A DNA stretch of 64,000 nucleotides from Dysidea avara (Eukaryota > Porifera > Demospongiae > Dictyoceratida > Dysideidae): assembly GCF_963678975.1 (NCBI RefSeq), contig NC_089285.1, positions 3,756,531 to 3,820,530 on the forward strand. Reading direction: 5' to 3'. The notes beneath the pieces were generated by a model. It was not told the origin of the DNA and searched no databases. It worked only from the letters and a program-made list of their open reading frames with translations. The position numbers and the translations under genes are program-made. Positions 32,366 through 44,419 of this stretch are shown one piece after another. Numbering within the stretch: the stretch's first letter is position 1; every line of letters begins with the position of its first letter.

Positions 32366-34057
32366 TTATTTAATGCTCCTTTGTTTTCTCTTTGCTTATT
32401 ACTGTCTTGTGTCTCACACATTCAGCTGACTGCTGCTCTTCTCTTTGGTTACTGCTGTTACAGACCTCACACTATTGGTAGATTTGGTAAGTGTACAAGG
32501 CCTTGACAGCTATGGTACAAACATTTTGTAGTGTTTTTAGATAGTAGGCCAAAAATGTTAAACCATTGATACTAGACTTATTGCATATACTTGAGACGTC
32601 TGGGGCAGGGCTATTATCAGTCCTTCCCAGAGCCTTGCCATTCTAGGCCACTCATGTTGTTAAACTATGCATAGCATGAACCTATTCAGCTGTCATCCTA
32701 CAGTGACCTTTCACTATCACATTCCCTCTATCAGGAACGGAGAGGCTGCATTTGCAGCTATAACTCTACTGACAACCCCCCTATGTGTCAAAGTAGTGAT
32801 CTACACTATTTTTGGATGTGTGAATGCTTGTTTAGTAAAACAGAGATTGAAACCTAGCTTGGTTGTGTGCCAGAAAGGCAAGGGAGAACCAACATTTGCA
32901 CTAGCAGCAGCAACAGCAGCAGTGATGCCACTGCTTTTGACAGTTGAGCCAATATTTTCCCAGCATGTAGGCAGCAATATCAGCCCATAAAATGTGAAAT
33001 GTAGTTTTTTGCATTATTTGTTGCTGCTGCTGTTTTTGCTGATAGTAGAGCCTGCATGTACCACGTACATAATGTAGTCCTGCTGTTGCTGATAGAGCCC
33101 ACATCTGTAATACTATAGCTTGAGAAGTGTGGTATGTAGCTGTAGAAATAAATTCCAGTGCTTTGCTATGTACTTTGCTGTATAGCATTGCATTGCTGCA
33201 AGTAAAGAACAGAACAAACACACAACCACACAAACCACAGACACACAACCACAGACAAACACATATAGATAAGCTGCAGTGGTTGAAGTGTACACGACTA
33301 GAGGGTGAATACACAAATACTGTGCTCGAAATAATGTCTGGTGACCAGCAAGTTTCTGGATAATATGTGGAATTTCTGAGTTAGAATTTAAATGACCGGA
33401 TTAAAATTGTGGTTTGCATGCATTGCACTATAGATATGTACATATTGAATTTAATGCTCACCTCGCTGCACCGTTTGGCTCTTCCCCTGCATGGAATGAC
33501 ATCATTCATAGCTTCTCCCATAGTAGCTTGTCACAGTCAAGCAATTAAATTTTTTGAAGCACAAAGTAGCTAGCTATGCAGGCCCAGTATGCACTGAAAC
33601 AGGTTTGACTGGTTTTTAATTTTCTATGCACAATAGTACTACAGCGCTTGCTGTAGTGTGACATGGCAGCAAGTAGTTCAGGCCTAGGTTCAGCCGGTTG
33701 TAAGCATTCTTCTATTGTTAGCAGCACCTGCTTTCGAAGTCTAACAACAACATAGTTTTGAGTGACTTGTCATTGTCTCATATCCACTTCTGAACTGTTT
33801 TCCTTGACACTGAAAACTTCTTACTAGCGAATGGATGGTGATAGCAATTCTCTACTCAGATGCAAATTTTCTGTAAATTCAAGAGATAGATTAGGATCTC
33901 AAGAGATAGATTAGGATCAATGAGAAACTTCGTATGGCATACTGTCAAGCAATGGTCTAATGACAAGTTTAGGAGAGTTGCTCAAACAGGAAAGAGAAAA
34001 CCATGGCATAAGAAAATTTTCCAGTGTTCTAGTACTGAACTATAATGAATTTTCTCA
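32366..34057. other. Unassigned with CAG/CTG and CA-rich patches
   Basis: No supportable gene. Low-complexity GCAGCAGCAACAGCAGCAG near 32905, CTGCTGCTG near 33025, and AC-rich sequence at 33205-33270 explain the local ORFs. Minus-strand 33780-33840 reads KFSVSRKTVQKWI, a faint transposase HTH-like trace, too short to call. Confidence 0.4.
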
Positions 34058-35024
34058 TTTATGACGAATTTAACTGCAAAACCGACAAATTCAACTGCAA
34101 AACCGACAAATTCAACTGCAAAACCGACAAATTCAACTGCAAAACCAACGAATTCAACTGCAAAACCAACGAATTCAATTGCAAAAACCTGTAAACTTAA
34201 AGGGTATACGTGGATACGTGGATACACTTAGCGACCATACTTAGCAATATCTCATGAAATTTTAATCCGGACCATTTATGTTTACGTAGGACCATTTTTA
34301 TTGTCACAATTGGTCCAGCTGGACCATTTACGCTAGACATCATCGGTCCAGCTGGACTGTTCATGCACCTAGACCAAATATTTCTTTACACACCCTCTAC
34401 TTATGTGGCTCAATATGACAACCTCCCCTGGTCCCCTTTGCATAGAGTGAGGATCTAAACATTCTAGCATTTGAATATCTTGTCATAAAGTTTCAGTTGG
34501 GAGTCTGTTGTTTGTTAAGGCTGAAGTTTAGATTTTGCCTTTTAATAACTTCATTGTGCAGGGTTCTGCCCAGAAATTGCTGAGTGGTGGCCTAAAGTTA
34601 ACATGAACTGATGTGCTGTGTGTTATGTAAGAATTGTACTGGTCGGATTTAAGAGGATACTGGTTGGTTTTTGGCACTGGTCGTTTTGAACCACTACCGA
34701 CCAGTTTGGGTAGAACCCTGATTTGTAATTATTACACTGATGTAAACTGAGATAAGGGTGTAACTAACCACTGGACTGGACTACTTGAATGATATAGCTT
34801 TTTGTTTTGACACATGCTAAGGTTGGATTTATTGAGTGTTGCTTGCTAAGGGCCTTCAGTGGACCTTCCTTCAGCCTGCTGTAGAATAAGCGACAACTCT
34901 CTTCTAAGGATCTCACTGCTTATTATGATCTACTGTATAGCACTTATACACTCCTTACTATTGTGCTACATGGAATGTGATCGCAATGGTTATCCAAAAC
35001 TCAACTTACCAATGATATCTGTGA
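34058..35024 (+). repeat. Dispersed 0.97-kb repeat, copy 2 (pair of 15596-16562)
   Basis: Begins in a 21-bp minisatellite arm (GCAAAACCGACAAATTCAAC units, about six) and continues with the same unique sequence as 15596-16562, at an estimated 97% identity. Its right part is also partly repeated in inverted orientation at 35345-35445. Confidence 0.85.
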
Positions 35025-36082
35025 ATAAAATAGAGTGATTTAGACCATCTGAGACACAAGCCATCTGTCCCAGGACAATCCGTCTTACCCAATTACTACA
35101 CAACTCTGCCATCATGATAGTTCTTGCATGTGCAAGCTGGCCTATGTGACTAGTATAGTGACCAAATTGCATCGTACAAGCTTACCACTATCTCCAATAC
35201 TTAATTGTTGGTTAACTATTGCTATCACGTTCCCTTCAGCATAATGGTAAGACTTATAGTGGAGCAGAACATATTAAATAGTTGTGAAATTGGTTAAAGT
35301 TAGTTTCTGCTTATTGCATTGCTCTATATTCATCATTTAGTAGTGGGCTGAAGGCCCTTAGCTAGCAAGACTCAATAAATCCAATCTTAGCATGTGTAAA
35401 TATATTGGTGCAGTAGTCCAGTCCAGTGATTAGTTATACCCCTGGGACAATATGATGAATTTAAGTAAAGGTTTTATACATTCTAGCATTAAAAATTAAC
35501 TAAAAAGTAACAAATCTAAAGACTGGATAGTTTCTTAGTTGGCACAAAAACAGTTCAAAACGATAGTGGAGATTATTACTGGGATTTGAAATCTCATGGA
35601 CGTATAATTAATGAAACAGAGCTTACCAACAGAGAACGAATGTTTGAATGGTGGTTATGGCATATGAATAGTAAGGAATCAAACAAATAGTAGAATAATT
35701 TAAACTATTTGTCCCAATCCTAAAACATAATTATATATTAAATTTTGAGCTCCTTAGTGTATAGCAAGCATTATGATATAGTTACCAAGTAGTTCTGTTT
35801 ATTTGATGGTTGGTATAACATGATCCAGCAATTCAACCAGTAGAATGTGATGGTTGAAATAGTTAAGTCTTCTGTGTGATGTTATAGTGTTGAGTCCACT
35901 CCTACTGCATTCATTTTATAAACATACGTCGTGACTTTAATGATGGGTGGCTATAGGTAATGTTCCTACATTTGTTGATATGAATGATGCAGTATAGTTC
36001 ACTGTTAACTGCACAGTACAAGCCTACAAGTGACAACATTATTAGAGATCATGTGACATACTACTCTGACACTCTATACCTA
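35025..36082. other. Unassigned, with an inverted partial repeat
   Basis: 35345-35445 is an inverted, diverged copy of 34750-34860 (GGCCCTTAGCTAGCAAGACT against AGTGTTGCTTGCTAAGGGCC), giving a 0.6-kb inverted arrangement. The rest shows nothing recognisable. Confidence 0.45.
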
Positions 36083-37594
36083 TAGCATGTACACATTGAG
36101 TTGGATCCTCGAAAACATTTAAAGGTTCACTGAAATGGTAAAATACACTTTGGCTATTATCAATCCTTGCTACTAGTGGGATAGGTTGGTACATGTGATT
36201 TAGTCAGAGTTTAGTAGATATACAGTGGTTTGTCAATTATATTATAACACACCAGACAAAGAAACTTTAGTACGCGTAGGGTGCCATTAAAACAACAGAA
36301 ACATCCATGTACCTGTACAGCTACAGTAGATTCAATGTAGTTTCACGTCATATCTAGCATAACAACTTAAAAGAATGAACCAGTTACAAGCCTACGGGAG
36401 ATAGTAAGTGAATTTACGCTGGTCTTGTGGTGAAGAATACTTGAGAACCCCTGTAAATCAACAGTACAGTGGTTGAAACATGTTTACGTTGATTTTTTAG
36501 ATGTTTTGAATACATTTAGGGTCCAGTACAGTGAATGGAAGTAGAGAAATGCGAGGAAAAACAATTGCAATGGCTCTACTGGCAAGATGTGCATGAGATG
36601 AAAGTATAACATAGATACCATTCTAACCCAGCTTTGTAAACAAATTGAACTAATCTTAGTTCAGTGAAGCATAATGAAGCATGAGCTTCAAGGTGAGTTA
36701 AGCTTCGATGGTGCGAGCACACAGGATGAACTGCTACAGGCAACTGCAGAACAACACTGCTATTGATTTCCAGCAGAATATAATCTTGGAACACTATGAA
36801 GTTAAAAAGGAGAACTTGGTATTGCCACCTACACATTTATAGACTTTCACTTGTTTATCTACCTTTCCCTCTGTGAAGTGTGTAATAAAAGTACTTACAG
36901 TTCGTTGTTTTTATTTACAACGTGACGCAAATAGACTTTATGGCTTAATATCTTGGTACAACAACATAATTGAATTATTAAAAGGGTGTTTTTGTGCATT
37001 GCATGATACAAACAACCTATTTATTCAATATAACGACAAGTGAATTTTCCATTTTAGTGGACCTTTAATAATTCAAGGATGCAGTTGCACATAATCTTGA
37101 AATTTGGCTCATTTACTGCTTGACCCAGTTTCCTTGGTTATCTTGTGAATTTTCTTATTACAATAGCTGCTTCATTTGTGAAGACTGTGATAAGCTTTCC
37201 AGCAGCAAACACTAGAATCACGTGTATTTATATGGTTTCTCGTAGCGTAACGCTTGTTGTAGAGTGAACAGTAAGTCATTGGCACTAAACAGTCACATGG
37301 ATAACGTAGAAAACCAATATATAATCTGTTTATGTACAAACTATTACTGCTGTATAAATATTGGTAGTGATGTCGGTCCTCCTGCATTGGTTAACATTAC
37401 CAAATTGGTGGCCTATATTTTAGCCAATCCTATTATCGGTACACCTCTACCTATTTCAACCTTTTCCCAAACTTGTAATGGAGCCAAACCACACATGTCT
37501 GTTGTTGACACTTTTACTGTCATCACTAATCATCTGAAATGTTAATTCTCTTGAGTAAAAATCCACTTTTCATTTTCAGGATCCAACTCAGTGG
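36083..37594. mobile_element. MITE of the 21082-21465 family, interrupted and truncated
   Basis: The left end (TAGCATGTACACATTGAGTT) and right interior (CCCAAACTTGTAATGGAGCC, GGATCCAACTCA) match the nested MITE of copy B. The outer right TIR is missing. A 942-bp TTAA-flanked element divides it, and the interior also has 37150-37450 sequence not in the other copy. Confidence 0.65.
36123..37064. mobile_element. Nonautonomous TTAA element
   Basis: Imperfect TIRs AGGTTCACTGAAATGG and the complement of AGGTCCACTAAAATGG, flanked by TTAA at 36119-36122 and 37065-37068. The uninterrupted target (ACATTTAATAA) is seen at 21115-21123. TTAA duplications point to piggyBac or Kolobok; the ends do not match the piggyBac at 4447. 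No transposase inside. Confidence 0.72.
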
Positions 37595-39388
37595 CATAGG
37601 CAAGAAGGGTTCGGATGGTTCGGGCACTCCCAATTGCAAACCCTTCCTTTTAAACTTTCAGCCTTGGAACTCTCCAGTAAGTATATGCATGCTGTCGAGG
37701 CCCCCTGAGAATCAAATCATACTAAGGTGTATCATTAACGATGAAACACAGTGATTCTATAGGGTGTATCATGTGAGCAACTGTGCACATGATACCTAGT
37801 GGAAATAGTGGAGAGCTGATTGTGAAAATGGTGGAGATTAGTTGTAGGCAGCAACTGCAGTAATTGTGATACACACATGTCAGGTTGGTATAAAGTATTG
37901 AATATGATATATTTACACTGTGAATGACTTATCTCATTGAATACTAACTTCTGGGAGTTAAACAATATATATACATTTTTTGAAAAATACATAACTTTAG
38001 TTCTGCTCATGGAAATATGCTAAAACTTGGTGAAATTATGCAAACTATATCACATTATGTTGAACCAAGTCATGTGATCACACCCACTATGTGACAAGAA
38101 TTGTGCACCTGTCAACATTTTAATATGATCTTTGAAAATTTGTACGAAAAATTTGTTTTGCTAATAACTTGAAAAGTAAAGTAGGTACAACTTGCAAATG
38201 TTGTACACAAGTTGATTGACAACACTGCTATGCACACACCAAACTTAAAGAAGATTGACCACTCCTTTGCTGAGAAGTACCAGCCGCAATCTCAATGAAT
38301 AGACATTTATTTTTGTAATAATAATCAATCTCTTTGCATATAATCATCACAAACACTACAAACTCACTACAACTGTTATTTGGCATCAGTAATGATGGTT
38401 TAGGATGGTTAGTTCTTGATAAACTTCATCACAATTATTGAAGAGTACAGCAGCGTTGCCAGTAAAGGATGCTTGCAACTATGTCTTCTAATAAAGTGCT
38501 AATAATAATAATAATAATAATGGCGCCATTTTCGACTAAACTACTTGTCTCTCCACCTTCTTCGGCCTCATTGTAGTATTAGAGTGCTGTAGTGGTTGTA
38601 TTTCACCAATTGTGATTGGTGTCTGTCAGGTAGCAAATCTGCCAAGATGAGGGTAAAGACTTCAATTCGCTTCATCCCAAATGGCTATGTTCTATCACAG
38701 ATCTTTTGACCAACTTCACGGCACTGTATCTCTGGAACACAGTGTTGTACCAACCTGTAATCACCACCATCTTGTTGGAAATTTAATTATCTTTCAAAAT
38801 GGCGCCTAGTATAAGGGCATAGGGTGTTTGATTTATGCGCTGTGCGAAATATTTTAACTCACTTATTTTACAGGTCACTATGATCCTCCCCTCGCATTTA
38901 ATGAGTTAATGTGATGTTTAGTGCCATAAGGCTAGCATGTGATGTCTCAAATGTTTCATTTTATTTTTATTACTAGGACCGGGTCACATGCAACCAAGTA
39001 CATACACCAACGTGACAACCTCCTGGTAAGTGCATACACCAATGCAACAATCCCCTGGTGAGGCTGTGCACATGACCGTAGGTGGTGAAGGCACGATTGA
39101 ATTTATTCAAAATCAACTCTATATCACAATGGTGATATGCAGATACAACATAATAGTGGCATCGTAACTAGGGGCCACCAGTAGCTACGTAAGTGCTGGT
39201 ATATCATTGGTGTGGCAATGGCACAGTGATGTGTACACAATATATATGCATACAAAAATAGAGAACCATACATTATTACAGTATTGTATGCAGTAATGCA
39301 TTACTGTATATTGGTAACATCACTGAAGATGAAAATTATTCAGCTGTGTAGCCAATATAGTTACAGCACAGTGTCAACATCAACTATA
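37595..39388. other. Unassigned, few repeats
   Basis: No supportable gene. A short (ATA)n/(AAT)n run lies at 38500-38521. About 39175-39250 is a diverged duplicate of 39598-39675 (TGGCAATGGCACAGTGA) on the other side of a MITE. Confidence 0.4.
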
Positions 39389-39589
39389 CGCAGTAAAAAC
39401 AAACTAGTGAAGGTCATGTGTGCCACAATACTCACTATTTTTGTGTAGTGACGTTCACTACTACGTAGTGAGGGTCACTACAAAAGTAGTGAATGTCACT
39501 ACACAAAAATTGTGTGAATGTCACTAAACAAAAATAGTGAGTATTTGGCAGAAATTAACAGTGGCCTTCACTGGTTTGTTTTTACTGTG
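39389..39589. mobile_element. 201-bp palindromic MITE with TA duplication
   Basis: CGCAGTAAAAACAAACTAGT and a complementary right end (GTTTGTTTTTACTGTG), flanked by TA (39387-39388, 39590-39591). The interior alternates CACTA and TAGTG motifs and folds on itself. Confidence 0.7.
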
Positions 39590-40024
39590 TAGAGGTCACC
39601 GGTAGCTGAATACGGTTTATCAGTGGTATGGCAATGGCACAGTGAGGGGTACTCACTATATGCATGCACAACTTGCTGGAGACACACAATACTGTAGTGG
39701 TTAAGAGTATGCAAGCCAGATCAACCTGATAAAGGAAGACAGCCAAGCCAGCCAGAGTCTAGTAAGCCAGGTGAAGGCAAAATATACAATCAACAAGAAG
39801 ATATATACACATACCATGTTCTTTACAATACATTTACATATAAAATACAAGTTAACATTACAAACAGACAGACTATTAATTGGCTTGTGTAGCTGGCATG
39901 GCGAACTTCATTCGTATTCTAACTGTAGCGTTAAATAGAATCGTACTGTTTCTATCACCTCCACAAAACACCCGCTCATTATATGATTGTCTCTTCATTT
40001 AACATGGATTCTATTTCCAGTGAG

Positions 40025-40167
40025 TGCAAAGCCTTAGGCCTTGTAGTTTTCTCAAACATTATTTATTTAATTTTTATTTATTTATGACGTTATTTTAACT
40101 GCATTTCGTATCATTCTTAGTACTTGGTTGTATAATTACTGGACAGACAGAACCACCGATACAGTAT
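40025..40167. repeat. Repeat shared with 53158-53298, probable LINE 3' region
   Basis: Nearly identical to 53158-53298, where the same sequence adjoins a LINE copy. Here the match ends at ACAGTAT, immediately before the hAT terminus. Confidence 0.75.
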
Positions 40168-42668
40168 CAGAGCCTGAAATTACAGTCGGACATCGGACAA
40201 TTTCTGACCATTTTCAGCAACTGTCCGACCAAGTATCACTTTGTGCGGACATGTTGTCCGAGCCATTCAAAAGCTACAGTATTGGATAATAAATACGAGA
40301 GAATGAAAATTGTTAACCTGGCAAAGCGGCTTAAGGAGGTGTTACCGTAAGGAAAGTCTTCCACATGCATCATCGCATCGCATCATCAATTGCTGCATCG
40401 CTGGTAAGATAGTCATGTAACAAGTTTAAAAGCACGTGAGCAAGTGCTAATTTTACAAACGAAAAAATTCTCCTCGTGTTGAGAAACGGAGGAAGCTGTA
40501 CTTGGGTTAATGATGCTGGCAGTGTATCATACAGTACATATTAAACCGTTTACTTGTTCGTTGAGAACTACGTTGATTTAGTGCATACTGATTTTCGCTC
40601 GCTAAACTTTATCGTTGGTGTGCCACTAAGTCTGGCTTGCTGGGGAGCATGCCTAGCCCGCCTCTAGTTCAACATTTTAGAGTTCTCACAGTTAAATAAA
40701 TAACTAAAGAAATTAAGGCGCTTTAAATAGTTTAATTGGTAAAGCAGGTACCCTGATGAAAACGCCCGAAACAGTTTAGCGAGCTAGAATATCAACAGCC
40801 TAGTTGCTGTAGTAAACTAATTCGTGTTTTAATCTAGGCTAGGGATGTTGCCAGTGTTTTAGTGAGTGTACTCCAGACTTACGTACGATGTCTAAGAGGA
40901 GTTGTAGTAGCTCAGATGGTGATCAAGGCTCTTCCAGTTCCACGAAGCGTCGTAAAGTGAAAAGGTGACCACCTTCCAGAAATGGGTCAGAGACTACGAC
41001 CGTGTATACAATGGGTCAGAGACTACAACCGTGTATACAACACTGTAACATGGCTGGATTCTGAAGCATCATGGCATAATGGAGAAAAGGTAGTAGAGAA
41101 ACTTAAATGCAAAGTATGCACTAAGTATAAAGAAAGAATTATTAGTCGGAAAAATTTTAGTATGAGGTGGATTGAAGGGGCAGATAGTGTATACACCACC
41201 AATGTGATCGATCATGCCAAGTCAGACCAACATGTCCAGCCATGAAACTTCAACAAATAGAGGTAGCACAAAGTAGAGGTGTTAATTCTACTGCATTTAT
41301 GCCAATTGTGCAATCACTCAATACCATTTCAGAGGAAGAACGCAAAAAATTAAGGATGAAATTTGATAATGCGTATTTTGTAGCAGTCGAACAAATTGCA
41401 TATCAAAAATATCTAAAAATTTGTGAGTTACAAATAAAACATGGTGTAAACTTAGGTAGTTCATACTTGAATGAAAATGCTGCAAAGGAGTTTGTGCAAT
41501 ATATTGCTGAGTCAAAACACCAGTCAATATTGTTGTCAGTTCAGAAGGCAGCATTCTTTTCCATCTTAACGGATGGATCTACAGACTCCTCTAATACTGA
41601 AAATGAAATATTATTTATTATGTGGTGTGAAGTTGATAGTGATGATCACATGATACATTCAAGGATGACTTACCTGTCTATGCATACACCACTCCACACA
41701 AATGCTGAAGGTTTGTTTGAGTCCCTCCAACAAGGACTTCATTTGTTGGGTATAACCAGTGTTACACAGGAAATTTGTAGTGGTTTAGTGGGCATTGCCA
41801 CAGATGGGGCATCATCTAATATTGCTGGAAATGGGCTACGTGGGTTGGTTGAGGAAAAGCTCCCCTGGGTGGTTTGGATGTGGTGCTTGGCACACAGAAC
41901 TGAATTAGCTATAAACAATGCCCTCTCTAGTACTTCTTGCTTTAAGCTAATAGATGACATGCCTCTGCGATTATATTACCTTTATCAGAAGTCTCCGAAA
42001 AAGTGCAGAGAATTGGCAAATATTATATCTGATCTTACTGAAGTTTATGAAATAAATGATCAAGGGGGAACAAGGCCAATTCGAGCTTGTGGCACACGTT
42101 GGGTATGCCATAAAGCCAGTGCAATGAAAAGGGTCTTGGCCAAGTTTGGAGCTTACACTGCTCATCTCTGCACTTTGTCTGAGGACTCATTAGTAAAGGC
42201 TACCGATCGTTGCAAGTTTATTGGGTATTTAAGCAAATGGACTGATCAATGCTAAATATCTATTGGGTTGTGCAGTGTTTGTCGATCTTCTCACACCATG
42301 CTCAATTTTTTCCAAAACCATGCAGGCTGATGAATTAGATATAGTCAGTGCACTTACGTACTTACTTAAAACTGTTAAAAAAATTGAGAAACTAAAGGAA
42401 AAAACCTCTATCTAAGTGGGACACTTATGCTACCATTGTTAAAAAAGTGATTCAGGTAAATGGAAAACATATGTATCAAGGGCAAGAACTTAAGCATTTT
42501 TCAGAAACTAAATCCTATTTTGAAAACCACTATAATGAATTTTGCCAGTTGGTGGTGGAGAATCTGCATACAAGGTTACAGTGGTCAGATATGTAATTGT
42601 TCAGGGGTGTCATCTTTGTGCTAGCTACACAAGGCTGGGAGAAGATCCTGCAGGAAGATGAGGAAAAG
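40168..42668 (+). pseudogene. hAT transposase (ZNF862-like), copy B, 5' part
   Basis: The left end CAGAGCCTGAAATT fits hAT termini (CAGNG). Coding begins near 40888 (MSKRSCSSSDGDQGSSSSTK). A TTF/BED-like zinc finger follows (LKCKVCTKYKERI...HAKSDQHV, frame 40982-41245), then the transposase body (41242-42255) with AAFFSILTDGSTDSSNTEN (first catalytic Asp), GIATDGASSNIAGNGLRGL, WCLAHRTELAINNAL and GTRWVCHKA. These are hallmarks of the hAT group related to ZNF862. A 29-bp direct duplication (40982-41010 and 41011-41039) and shifts near 40975, 42250 and 42400 break the frame. At 42668 it is interrupted by a 7.6-kb element; a 46-bp continuation lies at 50264-50309. Copy A preserves the uninterrupted sequence. 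Confidence 0.82.
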
Positions 42669-43224
42669 CTACCGCACGATTTTCGCCTGGAGGGGGGGGG
42701 GGGAAATAAAACCCACAACTAAAAAATATAATCAATAAGGGTATCGATAATAATCAGTAGTCACGTGACATATGATGTAATCTTAATAGTTGCACAGTTT
42801 TTGAGCAATACACTTTCTTCATTGAATTAAACTATGATAAAAGCATACAGCAAATGAATGTAGCAGATGAATTGATGACAAGTTATACATCAGGGTAGTG
42901 TTCAGCTTCACCAGCACCAGCTAGTAGAAATTAACCTTGCATATCTGTAGCTGCTGCATTTCCCTTAGTGTTACTCTCTGACAAAAAAAAATCCTATTAC
43001 ATACATTACGACAAGGAGAATAGTTACATACCAGAGTAGTTCACCAGCTAGCAGAAATTAACCTCGCATAGCTACTATTGCATTGCATACTATGTGTTGC
43101 TCTCTGAAGAAAAAAGAACTACACACATTACGACTATGGAAAAGTACATACCATTGTTCTCCTTTACTAGTTATAGGATACAGTACATCAGCACCTACAT
43201 CCAGCAGTTATGTTAAGCTAGTAG

Positions 43225-43725
43225 AGGAAAACTGATGACTTCTTGGCCGAACTAGTATGTACGACAATCACTCTTACTCTTGTAACACCACCATAAAAAA
43301 GCTCTACTAAAATAGCACACATCAGCAGACTAGAAGTACAACAATCACTCACATTCTTGTAACACCACCATAAAAAGCTCTACTAAAATAGCACACATCA
43401 GCTTTACCATTGTGTGTCTAATAAAGAAAAACTGATAACTGGTTGACCACACTAGTAAGTACGACAATCACTCATACTCTTGTAACACCACCATAAAAAG
43501 CTCTACTAAAATAGCACACATCAGGTTTACCATTGTGTGTCTAATAAAGAAAAACTGATGACTGGTTGACCACATTAGTAAGTACGACAATCACTCTCAC
43601 TCTTGTAACACCACCATAAAAAGCTCTACTAAAATAGCACACATCAGGTTTACCATTGTGTGTCTAATAAAGAAAAACTGATGACTGGTTGACCACACTA
43701 GTAAGTATGACAACTGCTCCAACAC
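43225..43725 (+). repeat. 123-bp tandem repeat, about four units
   Basis: AACTGATGACTGGTTGACCA starts at 43430, 43553 and 43676, a steady 123-bp period. Each unit contains TCTTGTAACACCACCATAAA and GCTCTACTAAAATAGCACAC. An older unit is partly visible from 43225. Confidence 0.85.
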
Positions 43726-44007
43726 TGACACCACCACCACTATACCAAAATGACTGTTTTACTACACCATCTGCATTATCAAAAAGCATAATCATAATAT
43801 TAAAACAAATCATTTTGCTTACGTTCAGTTGACAGCTCCTTATGTCCTGTAGTATCATGACCAGATTTACTATCTTTACGCATGCACTTGTGATGAAAGC
43901 AGTCAGCCCACTAAATTATCTCTTGCACAGACCATCAAGTAGCTGGCCCTAACAGCACACCACTGTAGTTATATATAAATTACTATAATCATGGTCAATG
44001 TACAAAA

Positions 44008-44250
44008 ACCATGGTGAGCATGTCCAGTACAGCCAATCATCACTGGATGCACTGGAAATGTTCACTATGGCCTCTATACATTGACCATCATTGCCGGCCA
44101 CAGGGCATTCCCAACCACCCACTTATGATGGTAAGTGTACCAGGACCATGGTGAGCACTTCCAGGTAGAGACACCACTGGAAATGTCCACTATGATGCTG
44201 ACACATTTACCACCATAGCCAGCCCTAATGGCACTCCCAAGCACCCATCC
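44008..44250 (+). repeat. Degenerate two-copy repeat, 137-bp period
   Basis: ACCATGGTGAGCA occurs at 44008 and 44145, each followed by CACTGGAAATGT and CACTATG. Noncoding. Confidence 0.6.
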
Positions 44251-44419
44251 AACCACCCTCAACAACATGCATGGCAGATGGTCTGTGCATAAGAATCATC
44301 AGTGAACTGGCTACTCCAACACAGGGTACAATAACCACAAGTAATGCATGTACAATATGGATCGATTGGCTGATGATAAATACAATAAAATTAGCACTGG
44401 ATTCAACAAGACAAACCAG

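Noticed and set aside
32165-32486. Small gene with a one-codon first exon (ATG|GTAAGT) and a second exon reading LTAALLFGYCCYRPHTIGRFG
   Set aside because: Splice signals look good and the peptide is hydrophobic, but it spans the edge of a possible MITE, has no further exons I can support and no known homologue.
33680-33850. Transposase HTH trace (KFSVSRKTVQKWI) on the minus strand
   Set aside because: Too short and interrupted by a stop; no neighbouring catalytic motif.
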